This document shows, in pieces, positions 9,713 to 18,455 of a stretch of 64,000 bases of DNA. Source of the stretch: Acidisarcina polymorpha (lineage in GTDB: Bacteria; Acidobacteriota; Terriglobia; Terriglobales; Acidobacteriaceae); assembly GCF_003330725.1 (NCBI RefSeq), contig NZ_CP030840.1, forward strand, positions 2,356,001 through 2,420,000, in the 5' to 3' direction. The translations under genes and the position numbers were made by a program. Each line of letters starts with the position of its first letter. Position 1 is the first letter of the stretch. The notes below the pieces were generated by a model, which had not been told where the DNA came from, made no database searches, and saw nothing but the letters and a program-made list of their open reading frames with translations.

Positions 9713-9945
9713 TGGAGTCTCTCCGCAGCAACACAGTCAACGCGCGATCGAGCCCCCTTCAGGCGCAAGGATGCCGCCTTTGGGGGTAGATCGCGCACGC
9801 TCAGCAGCATTTCAGCCGAGAAGCGAGGTATCGAGAACATTTGGGAAATTGGGTGAAGCATACTCCATTGGCTACACTAAAGAAAGGCAGAAAAATGGAA
9901 ACGCCGGAGTGTGCAAGCGAAAGACGCCCGAGTTGCACTGGTTGA

Positions 9946-11028
<1,083 letters not shown>

Positions 11029-11100
11029 GTGCATTTTCCGAGGCATCCCAGACCCCGGGCAGAGATCCCCACGTTGCTTCCTTCCGAGTTTGGGTGGCGG

Positions 11101-11634
11101 CTATAGCTCGAAGAGCCCGGTGGGCTTTTCCGCGGGCCTTGTGGATCGGCCGGGGCGAGTGCGAGGGGAGCCGATTGGGGAAGCAAGGATTCCGGCCAGC
11201 TCGCGCAGCTCTTTCTTCACTTTGGAGAGCGCCGCGTCGGCGTGATTGGAGCTCGCTACAGCGAGGGGTAACTCGGGCGCGGAATTCTTCTTGCGGAACT
11301 CCCGGGCCTCGGTTTGAAAGACCTGACGCGCCCCGGGAATGGTATAGCCCTGGTCGTAAAGCAGGCGCTTGATGCGCAGGCACATCTCCACGTCGCGCCT
11401 GCGATAGAGGCGCTGGCCAGTGCCGCCCTTATTCGGCTTGAGCTGTTGGAATTCGGTTTCCCAGAAGCGCAGAACGTAGGCCGGTACCTCGCAGATGCGG
11501 GCGACCTCACCAATCCGGAAATAGAGCTTGTCCGGAATTTCAGACGGAGCGGTGCGCCGTTGCTGGGAAGTGGGAATCGGCATCATGGGCCACAAAGGGG
11601 GCACGGGCGGCTGATTCCGTTGCCCTTCCACCAA
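11101..11634 (-). CDS. MerR-family transcriptional regulator
   Basis: Residues about 38-110 form a MerR winged-helix domain: YFRIGEVARICEVPAYVLRFWETEF, then LYRRRDVEMCLRIKRLLYDQGYTIPGAR. The tail is Lys/Arg-rich with a short helix and no conserved cysteine pair, so it is not an obvious metal sensor. The start is TTG with GAGGGGG eight bases upstream; an internal ATG pair at codons 17-18 has no ribosome site. A 9-bp inverted repeat lies just upstream. The Old Yellow Enzyme gene precedes it on the same strand, 83 bases away, so the two may be one unit. Confidence 0.85.
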   Translation of the reverse strand: MVEGQRNQPPVPPLWPMMPIPTSQQRRTAPSEIPDKLYFRIGEVARICEVPAYVLRFWETEFQQLKPNKGGTGQRLYRRRDVEMCLRIKRLLYDQGYTIPGARQVFQTEAREFRKKNSAPELPLAVASSNHADAALSKVKKELRELAGILASPIGSPRTRPGRSTRPAEKPTGLFEL

Positions 11635-11660
11635 AGTATAGGCCCCCTCGATGTAAATTC

Positions 11661-11690
11661 GTCCCTGTTCTTATGGTGCAAAACAGGGAC
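11661..11690. promoter_or_regulatory. Inverted repeat upstream of merR-like gene, possible operator
   Basis: Perfect 9-base arms GTCCCTGTT and AACAGGGAC are separated by 12 bases, between the stop of the Old Yellow Enzyme gene and the TTG start of the MerR gene. There is no T-run after it on the gene strand, so it looks more like a protein-binding site than a terminator. Autoregulation by the MerR protein is an inference from position. Confidence 0.4.
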
Positions 11691-11717
11691 AAATCTCCGG
11701 CATCGGCGCTGCCTGGT

Positions 11718-12836
11718 CTACTTCTCCGCAGCCGGCTTCCGTTCTGCAGAGCCGGCCGGCGCGGCGCGAAGATACTGTGGCGGCCAGGAGGTCACGTCGT
11801 GAAGATCCTGCGCAGCGTGCAACGCCCAGTAGGGGTCGCGCAGAAATTCTCTGGCTACGAAGATCAGGTCGGCCTGGCTGGTCTGGAGAATGTGCTCCGC
11901 CTGCGCTCCGCTGGTGATCATTCCTACGGTGCCGGTGGGGATCTGCACCTGCTTCCTTATCTGATTCGCGAATTCCGTCTGGTACCCAGGGCCGGCGGGG
12001 ATTCTGACTCCGGGAACCAGACCGCCCGAGGAGACATCGATCAGGTCGACGCCGCGCGTCTTCAATAGCTTCGCCAGAGCAATCGATTGGTGCAGGTCCC
12101 AGCCACCGCTCTCGGCCCAGTCGGTAGCCGAGATCCGCACGAAGAGCGGCCGGTCGAGCGGCCAGACCTCCCGAACAGCGTCTACCACCTGGATCAGGAA
12201 GCGGGCGCGGTTCTCGAAACTCCCACCATATTCATCGGTGCGGTGGTTGCTCAGTGGCGACAGGAACTCATGCAGAAGGTAGCCGTGCGCTGCATGAATC
12301 TCGACCACATCGAAGTTCGCCTGAAGCGCGCGCCGGGTGGCATCCTGGAAGGCCTGGACCAGCTGCTTGATGCGGTTGACTTCGAGAGCCGCCGGTTTCG
12401 CATAGGCGTCGGAGAAGGGTATTGCGCTCGGAGCCAGCACATCATCCCAACCGCCCTCGCTCACGGGTTTTACGCGCTCTTGTCCTTCCCAGGGACGGCT
12501 CATGCTTGCCTTCCGGCCAGCGTGCGCGAGTTGAATCCCGGTCTTCGCCCCCTGGTTATGAAGGAACTCGACGATTCGCTTCCACTCGGAGACATGCTCG
12601 TCTTTCCAGAAACCGAGGTCCTGCGGAGTGATGCGGCCTTCGGGAGAGACGGCCGCGGCCTCGGTAAAGACCAGACCGGCGCCGCCAACCGCGCGGCTCC
12701 CGAGGTGGACGAAATGCCAATCATTGGCGAAGCCATCGACAGAGGAGTATTCGCACATCGGCGAGACGACGATGCGGTTTGGGAAGGTAATGCCAGCCAG
12801 GGTGAACGGGGAGAAGAGTGCCGAACTATAAGTCAT
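11718..12836 (-). CDS. Old Yellow Enzyme, YqjM/xenobiotic-reductase type ene-reductase
   Basis: A 372-residue FMN-dependent TIM-barrel enzyme. The start (LFSPFTLAGITFPNRIVVSPMCEYSS) carries the Cys that marks the YqjM/thermophilic-like subgroup. HAGRKAS near residue 102, the paired substrate-binding histidines in VEIHAAHGYLLHEFLSPLSN (about 177-182), and the FMN-phosphate segment GMITSGAQAE are all visible. Such enzymes reduce C=C bonds of activated enones with NADPH; physiological roles usually lie in electrophile detoxification. It precedes the MerR gene on the same strand. Confidence 0.9.
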   Translation of the reverse strand: MTYSSALFSPFTLAGITFPNRIVVSPMCEYSSVDGFANDWHFVHLGSRAVGGAGLVFTEAAAVSPEGRITPQDLGFWKDEHVSEWKRIVEFLHNQGAKTGIQLAHAGRKASMSRPWEGQERVKPVSEGGWDDVLAPSAIPFSDAYAKPAALEVNRIKQLVQAFQDATRRALQANFDVVEIHAAHGYLLHEFLSPLSNHRTDEYGGSFENRARFLIQVVDAVREVWPLDRPLFVRISATDWAESGGWDLHQSIALAKLLKTRGVDLIDVSSGGLVPGVRIPAGPGYQTEFANQIRKQVQIPTGTVGMITSGAQAEHILQTSQADLIFVAREFLRDPYWALHAAQDLHDVTSWPPQYLRAAPAGSAERKPAAEK

Positions 12837-13017
12837 CTATGGTCGAACCTGTCCCTTCGGCGCGAAAAGTCTTTCCGCGCGCGGATTCCTCACGTAAGCT
12901 TGTCGCCTACTGATTCACCTCATGAGATGCCCAAGCAACCGAATAGTCGCGGCGGCTGCGATTCGGAACGGAAGCATCTCTGGTTGCGTAATTCAACAAA
13001 GCAGGAGCCGTCAGCCC

Positions 13018-13623
13018 ATGAAAGCGACAAGCAGACTCGGACCTAATATTCTTCTACTCCTGGTTTTCTCTACTCTTTGCGCCGGCTGTACGGTTTCCGT
13101 CGATAAGTCCAAGGACGGCCAGGAAAATAACGTCAAGGTCGATACCCCGCTGGGGGGCGTCCACGTCAATTCAAACGGCACCAGCGCCGCTGATGTTGGA
13201 TTGCCGGTCTACCCGGGAGCGAAGCTGTGGTCGAAGAAGGACGGCGACAAGCCTGCCGACATCCGCGTTGGCTTTGGCGAGTGGCAGTTCCGCCTCAAGG
13301 TGGTGAAGTATCAGAGCTCCGACCCGGCGGAGAGCATTCTGACGTTTTACAAGAAAGCTTTAGGCCGGTATGGCGATGTCATCGCATGTAACGGCCAAGC
13401 AGTTGTCGGCACGCCGACCATGACTCATGAGGGGCTCACCTGCGACGAATCCACGAATCATCCGCAGGTCAACATGGATGCCACTGAGTCGCTCAAGGCG
13501 GGTTCAAAACATCATCAGCACATTGTGGGCATTGAGAAGCATGACGGCCCGGGAACGGTATTCAGCCTGGTGGAGATCGACCTTCCTGGCTCGGTCGATA
13601 GCAGTAAGCAGGTGAGCAACTAG
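13018..13623 (+). CDS. Exported lipoprotein of unknown function
   Basis: About 201 residues. The N terminus MKATSRLG...LLLLVF...LCAGC is a classical lipoprotein signal with lipobox LCAG-C, so the mature protein begins at Cys and is anchored in a membrane. The ATG follows AGGAG by 11 bases; a longer frame upstream lacks a signal. The mature part has a short charged linker (VDKSKDGQENNVKVD) and a compact region (GLPVYPGAKLW, FGEWQFRLKVVKYQSSDPAESILTFYKKAL) resembling small ligand-binding alpha/beta domains that pair a helix with sheet strands. No named family is recognised. The gene stands alone. Confidence 0.75.
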   Translation: MKATSRLGPNILLLLVFSTLCAGCTVSVDKSKDGQENNVKVDTPLGGVHVNSNGTSAADVGLPVYPGAKLWSKKDGDKPADIRVGFGEWQFRLKVVKYQSSDPAESILTFYKKALGRYGDVIACNGQAVVGTPTMTHEGLTCDESTNHPQVNMDATESLKAGSKHHQHIVGIEKHDGPGTVFSLVEIDLPGSVDSSKQVSN

Positions 13624-13715
13624 ACTCCGGGTTCCAAGTTCCACGAAGTTTAGACGCGAAGCATTTGCGGGGTGCGAATTGCTTCGCCTGTTGCAGTGGG
13701 GTACCTTCAAAGGAG

Positions 13716-14393
13716 ATGGAAAAAGCCTGTCACCGGTGCGGTTCGGCCCTCGCTCCACCAGAGTATTTCTGCCCCAACTGTGGCGCGCCGCAGTTGCTCT
13801 ATGAAGCGGATGGCGAGAGTCCAAGCAGTGCACCCAATGCGGGAGAGCTGATCCCAAGGAATATTCAGTGGAAGACGGCCATCGGCGCGGCTGTGACCTT
13901 TGCGGTGCCAGTCGGCTTGCTGTGTTCCTCGGTCGTACCCCTGCTTTCGAGCGGGTGTTGTCTGTGGGTGGTCGGTGGTGCGGTGGCCGCGGTCGGCCTT
14001 TACCAGCGGCGGGCCGCGAGCCGGTTGCTGACCCGGCCGATCGGCATCCAGATTGGAACGATCATTGGAGTCCTGGCTGCTTTCGTGGCCAGCGCCTTCA
14101 ACGCCGGCTCCATGGTCTTCGAGCGTTACATTCTCCATGGCGGGGAGGCGATGGAGAAGGCTTTCCAATCCAGCATGGAACAAGGCTCGGCGATGGCCGC
14201 GCAGTTTATCTCCGCTCCTCCCGCCCAGGCGAAAGAGGCCCTGCATTTCTGGACCTCGCCGGATGGGCGGGCTGCTGCCACGTTGCTGACCGCGTTGATG
14301 ACTTCAATCGGCATCACCGTCTTCTCGATGATCGGCGGAGCGCTCGGCACTCGCATCTTTTCCGGACGCAATCCCTCTTTGCGGAATTCCTGA
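13716..14393 (+). CDS. Zinc-ribbon membrane protein
   Basis: The product starts with a double CxxC zinc ribbon (CHRCGSAL...FCPNCGAP) in the first 25 residues, then a short linker and a hydrophobic region with at least four membrane segments (about residues 55-75, 80-100, 115-135 and 205-225). Between segments three and four is an amphipathic Ala/Met/Glu-rich stretch (EKAFQSSMEQGSAMAAQ). Zinc-ribbon plus integral membrane proteins of this kind are common in acidobacteria and unassigned. AGGAG touches the chosen ATG; a TTG 51 bases upstream (13665) is an alternative. It lies 67 bases before the Hsp70-like gene and may be cotranscribed. Confidence 0.7.
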   Translation: MEKACHRCGSALAPPEYFCPNCGAPQLLYEADGESPSSAPNAGELIPRNIQWKTAIGAAVTFAVPVGLLCSSVVPLLSSGCCLWVVGGAVAAVGLYQRRAASRLLTRPIGIQIGTIIGVLAAFVASAFNAGSMVFERYILHGGEAMEKAFQSSMEQGSAMAAQFISAPPAQAKEALHFWTSPDGRAAATLLTALMTSIGITVFSMIGGALGTRIFSGRNPSLRNS

Positions 14394-14460
14394 TTCCGCA
14401 CGATCGTTTTCCGCTCGACCTGGTTCGCTCCAGACGCCAAGATACGAAACAATAGGTGGG

Positions 14461-15804
14461 ATGGAGCCTGCTCAGGATCGGCAAACCTTCGTCGGTATCG
14501 ACTTCGGAACGACCAACAGTTCGATTGCGATTTCAACCGGCGATTCTCAAACCCAACTTATTTCTTTTCCCAACCGCATCCAGTTTGGCGGCGAAACGAC
14601 CTTTTCTTATCGTTCGGTCCTCTACATGGACCAGGGGAAGGAGTCCGGAAAGGTGCGGACGCACTCATGGACCGGTCCCGCCGCGATTGAACACTATCTG
14701 GCGGCCGAAGAGAAGGGCCGTTTCATTCAATCCTTGAAGTCGCATCTTTCGAGTCGCACGCTTACCGGCACGGCGATCTTTGGGAGGCACTACAATCTCG
14801 AAGTTTTGATTTCGCGCATCCTCGCCGACCTGCGCCAACACGCGGAGCGGCAACTCGGCTCCCCGATCCGCAGGGCTATGGTGGGCCGGCCGGTCCGGTT
14901 TGTGGGAGCGGAGAATGAGCAGGACGATGGCTTTGCGCTGGAGCGGCTTCGACTGGCCTTTGAGACTGCCGGTTACGAGACTGTCGACTTTGAGATGGAG
15001 CCGATAGCCGCCGCCTATGCTTATGGCTCGACGCTCGACCACGACGAACTCATCCTCATCGGCGACTTCGGTGGCGGCACCAGCGATTTTTCACTGCTGA
15101 CGGTCGGCCCCGAGATCCGGCGCCGCGGCCGAAAACCGGGCGACCTGCTCGGCAGCCTGGGCCTGGGATTGGCGGGCGACGCATTCGATGCGCGGATCAT
15201 CCGCAAGCTGGTCTCGCCCGCCCTGGGCGCGGACTCCCTGGCGCGCTCCCTCAAGAAAGTGCTGCCTGCGGTGCCTGCCTGGATCTATGCCAACCTCGAG
15301 CGCTGGCATTACCTCTCATTCCTGCGCACCAGGAACGTCACCGAGATTCTAAAGAGCGCCCACGCCCGGGCCCTGGAACCGGAGAAGATCGAAGCTCTCA
15401 TTAACCTGATTGAAGAGGACCTTGGCTATCAGCTTCATCAAGCGGTGCAACGCGTGAAGGTCGAGCTGTCACAACACCAGGCAGCCAAGTTCAGCTTTCG
15501 CGATGGCAGCATGGACCTGGAAATCGCCGTGACCCGGGCGGAGTTCGAAAGCTGGATCGCCGATGAACTACTCGCCATTGAGAACTGCGTCGCGGCGCTC
15601 TTCAAGACCTCGGGCGTCGACATGCGCGAGGTCGACCGCGTCTTCCTTACTGGCGGAACCTCCTTCGTGCCTGCGGTGCGAAGTATCTTTGAACGGGGAT
15701 TAGGCGAGCGGGGATTCGGCAAGGATCGAGTCCGAACCGGAGAGGCGTTTACCTCCGTCGCCCGTGGACTTGCGCTGCGCGCCGAAGAACTGGGGACTTC
15801 GTAG
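14461..15804 (+). CDS. Hsp70-family protein, YegD-like
   Basis: The 447-residue protein has the actin/Hsp70 ATPase motifs in order: phosphate-1 GIDFGTTNSSIAI (about 12-24), phosphate-2 GDFGGGTSDFSLL (about 201) and the adenosine motif FLTGGTSFVPAV (about 398). It ends right after the ATPase fold, so the substrate-binding beta domain and lid of DnaK are absent. This matches YegD-type proteins, which are ATPase-only Hsp70 relatives of unclear function. No J-protein or GrpE gene is nearby. The zinc-ribbon membrane protein lies just upstream on the same strand. Confidence 0.88.
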   Translation: MEPAQDRQTFVGIDFGTTNSSIAISTGDSQTQLISFPNRIQFGGETTFSYRSVLYMDQGKESGKVRTHSWTGPAAIEHYLAAEEKGRFIQSLKSHLSSRTLTGTAIFGRHYNLEVLISRILADLRQHAERQLGSPIRRAMVGRPVRFVGAENEQDDGFALERLRLAFETAGYETVDFEMEPIAAAYAYGSTLDHDELILIGDFGGGTSDFSLLTVGPEIRRRGRKPGDLLGSLGLGLAGDAFDARIIRKLVSPALGADSLARSLKKVLPAVPAWIYANLERWHYLSFLRTRNVTEILKSAHARALEPEKIEALINLIEEDLGYQLHQAVQRVKVELSQHQAAKFSFRDGSMDLEIAVTRAEFESWIADELLAIENCVAALFKTSGVDMREVDRVFLTGGTSFVPAVRSIFERGLGERGFGKDRVRTGEAFTSVARGLALRAEELGTS

Positions 15805-16007
15805 GGAGTCTCTAATTCTGTTGGCGAGTTGCCTTTGTCCAGGATGGCGAGAGTTGTTCGACCCTGACACGCAGGACTAGAGCGGAAGGTCTCGCTCTCC
15901 GGACGATTTGACCCTGTCGACGGCTTCATGTAACTTTCGCTACGATTGGGCCTCTAATGGTTGCAGACGCTTTCGCTTCCGGATGATTCTGCGGTAGGAG
16001 AAATCAA

Positions 16008-16694
16008 ATGTTGAGCTCGTTCAATCGTGCCATCTCACTGCTTTTGGTCTTGACCGGATTCGTTGGTTGCGGTCTGGTCAACGCCGCGCCTAGCGCGCCA
16101 GTCCCGCCACCCTCCACTGATGTTCCCCTCGCGAGCGTACCCACCGCGGAAGGTGCAGTTTTTGCCGGGGGTTGCTTCTGGGGCACCCAGGCGGTCTTCG
16201 AGCGAGTGAAGGGGGTTACGACGACCACGGTTGGTTACTCGGGTGGCTCCGCTGCGACCGCGACCTATGATCAGGTCACGACCGAAACTACTGGCCACGC
16301 TGAGTCAGTCCACGTGGTCTACGATGCTTCGAAGATTACTTACGGGCAATTACTGAGGATTTTCTTCTCCGTGGCCCATGACCCGACCCAGAAAGACCGG
16401 CAGGGGCCGGATGTCGGGACCTCGTATCGCTCGGTCATCTTCTACGCAAACGACGAACAGAAACGGCTGGCCGAGGCTTATATCGCGCAGCTCAATGCTG
16501 CCGGGACTTTCGGAAAGAAGAAGATCGCGACCCAGGTGGTTCCATTGAAGGCCTTCTACAAGGCCGAGGACTATCACCAGGACTATGCGCTGAAGAACCC
16601 GGGCAATCCCTATATCGAAGTCTGCGACCGGCCCAAGATTGCGGCCCTGAAGCAGGAGTTTCCGGAACTCTTCATGGACTATAAAGGCCACTGA
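16008..16694 (+). CDS. msrA: Exported peptide-methionine (S)-S-oxide reductase
   Basis: The MsrA active-site motif GCFWG is near residue 56, with VVGYSGG-type (VGYSGGSA), GHAESV and YHQDYALKNPGNPY motifs typical of MsrA following. The enzyme reduces methionine-S-sulfoxide. The first 27 residues are a hydrophobic leader (AISLLLVLTGFVGCGLVNA) that could be cut as a normal signal or at FVGC as a lipoprotein, so repair is likely periplasmic. A Cys near the C terminus (EVCDRPK) is a candidate resolving residue. No msrB is adjacent. Confidence 0.93.
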   Translation: MLSSFNRAISLLLVLTGFVGCGLVNAAPSAPVPPPSTDVPLASVPTAEGAVFAGGCFWGTQAVFERVKGVTTTTVGYSGGSAATATYDQVTTETTGHAESVHVVYDASKITYGQLLRIFFSVAHDPTQKDRQGPDVGTSYRSVIFYANDEQKRLAEAYIAQLNAAGTFGKKKIATQVVPLKAFYKAEDYHQDYALKNPGNPYIEVCDRPKIAALKQEFPELFMDYKGH

Positions 16695-16753
16695 GGATCC
16701 GAGACGAGGGAGAGTTGACGGTCGGTTGCTGTAGTACAGATCAGTGGAAACTC

Positions 16754-16789
16754 GGACCCTCCACTTCGTTCAGGGTGACGGGAGTTTGT
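16754..16789 (-). repeat. Diverged copy of intergenic repeat module A
   Basis: On the minus strand this reads GTCACCCTGAACGAAG then TGGAGGGTCC, clearly related to the GTCATCCTGAGCGACC...GAAGGACC module found five times at 59.1-61.2 kb. It sits between the convergent msrA and TPR genes. Confidence 0.55.
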
Positions 16790-16811
16790 TGCCAGTTCTA
16801 AACTTACGGCA

Positions 16812-17966
16812 CTAGCCGGGAGGCGTGGTCTGCTTCCCGGCCTGGGTCCGCTGCTTCTCTCGTAACTGCGCACTTAGAGCGCGCTGCTTTGCGCCTTCAG
16901 CGGGACGTCCTGCCTGATTGAGCGCCGTCCCTAGAATGTAGTGGGCTTCGGCATCGTTGGGATCGAGCTTCGTCGCCTGCTCCAAGGGAGCAATCGCGGC
17001 GGCCGGTTGCTCGAGCGCAATCTTTGCTTGTCCTAACGCGAGCAACGCGTCCCGGTAGGCGGGGTTCACTGTCAGGGCGGCTTCGAGATATACGACCGCC
17101 TCGGCGGGATGGTTGCGCTTGCTCAGAATGCGTCCCAGGGTGCAGTTGGCGATGGGGTCTTTGGGATACCGTTCCAGCTCCAGCCGAAATTCGCGTTCGG
17201 CCGCATCCAGGTTATCGTTCCGCCAGAAGATGACACCGAGACCGGTGTGAATTCCCGGATAGTGAGGATCGACCGCCGCCGCCGCCTGAAATTCCTTAAT
17301 GGCTTCGTCTTCACGAAAGAGCTTATCGTCGGCCATCGCCAGCATCACATGGGCCTCGGCCGAGTTAGGGTCGATCGCCATAATCTGGCTGAAGACCTCG
17401 GTTGCGCCCGAATAGTTTTTCGTCCGCATGTAGGCTTTGCCAAGGATATCCAGGGTGTGGAGATCGTTCGGCTGCAACTGATGCGCGGCGGCGAGATACT
17501 TGGCGGCCTCTTCGTAGCGATCGAGGGCGAAGAGGTCGAGACCGGTAAGATCGAGCGCCTGATAGCTCGAAGTCTCTTGCGCGAAAGCGGTCAGCAGGGG
17601 CAGCGCCAGTTGATACTTCTGCGCGCGAAAGTATGCGACGCCGAGATTGCGTTTGGTTACGGGGTCGCCCGGCTTAAGTTGCAAGGCGCGTTCGTAGAGG
17701 CCAATCGCTTCGGCCTCGCGCTGCTGGCGGGCGAGCGCGATAGCGAGGTTATTGAGCAAAGGCACGGAGTCGGGATCCAGCTTGAGCGCTTCGCGGAAGG
17801 CGAGTTCGGCGGCTGCATAGTCCCCCCTTTGTAAGGCCGCCGATCCGGCTGACACCGCGGCCTGCAGAGTGTCCTGGCCCATACCCCCGGCTGGTGCGGC
17901 GGCGATCGGCGCGATGCCGACCAGCCAGATCAGCGCCACTGCCATCCTGCGTTGACGCGGCGTCAT
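16812..17966 (-). CDS. Exported tetratricopeptide-repeat protein
   Basis: About 384 residues. A signal peptide (RRMAVALIWLVGIAPIAAA) is followed by roughly nine consecutive TPRs from residue 30 to the end, each with the W/L-G-A-P spacing (ALQRGDYAAAELAFREALKLDPD, EAIGLYERALQLKPGD, and so on). TPR arrays act as protein-protein scaffolds; location should be periplasmic. The chosen ATG follows GAGGAG by nine bases; a longer frame adds 23 residues that spoil the signal peptide. The tail is Gln/Lys/Thr-rich. No partner is evident. Confidence 0.85.
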   Translation of the reverse strand: MTPRQRRMAVALIWLVGIAPIAAAPAGGMGQDTLQAAVSAGSAALQRGDYAAAELAFREALKLDPDSVPLLNNLAIALARQQREAEAIGLYERALQLKPGDPVTKRNLGVAYFRAQKYQLALPLLTAFAQETSSYQALDLTGLDLFALDRYEEAAKYLAAAHQLQPNDLHTLDILGKAYMRTKNYSGATEVFSQIMAIDPNSAEAHVMLAMADDKLFREDEAIKEFQAAAAVDPHYPGIHTGLGVIFWRNDNLDAAEREFRLELERYPKDPIANCTLGRILSKRNHPAEAVVYLEAALTVNPAYRDALLALGQAKIALEQPAAAIAPLEQATKLDPNDAEAHYILGTALNQAGRPAEGAKQRALSAQLREKQRTQAGKQTTPPG

Positions 17967-18455
17967 CAACTTGGGCTCCTCAAGGGGATGGTTGAAGGGG
18001 ATGGTTGCGATCCTCGTTGCGGCCGGGTTCGGCAACTGCTTTGGTTGTCGAATGCCACGCTCCAGAATAGCTGTCTGCCCGGCGCAGAATCGAGTAGTTA
18101 TCTGTTTATCCCTGTTTATCTATACATACAGAACGACATTAAGATCGGAACAAAAGATCGGCGAGCTTTGCTCTTATGAGGGTTGCAATGTCTATCTCCG
18201 GGAGGTTAATTTTGTTGACAAACAGTTAGGATGTAAATAATTTTATTGAAACGTTCTAATATGTCAGCTCATCGAGCATCTGGAACCAGCTATCTCCTGC
18301 TAATTGTTCTACGACAAGGCGGCGATCGCTAACCGTTCCTGGCATACGTTTTGACACTTTCTCAAGGTGTCTTTAGCCCTCCCGGGCCCGATAGTTCGCC
18401 TGTCAGTAAGCACTATAACGAACCGTTTCACACCTTCTTCGATTGAGGCCATTCG
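17967..18455. other. Divergent intergenic region between TPR gene and TonB receptor 2
   Basis: About 490 bases with no convincing gene. It is AT-rich compared with its surroundings, contains two TGTTTATC copies near 18106-18119 and a strong promoter/operator at 18215-18259 (listed separately). The 200 bases from there to the receptor ATG form a long leader that includes another AACCGTTTCA-like element near 18420. Confidence 0.6.
18215..18259 (+). promoter_or_regulatory. Sigma70-type promoter with palindromic operator for TonB receptor 2
   Basis: TTGACA at 18215-18220 is followed by a 17-base spacer and TAATTT at 18238-18243. The imperfect palindrome TTGAAACGTTCTAA (18246-18259; symmetric core AACGTT) covers the expected transcription start. 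Its form resembles operators of LacI-family repressors. No repressor gene is adjacent, so it would act from elsewhere. The leader to the receptor ATG is about 200 bases. Confidence 0.6.
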
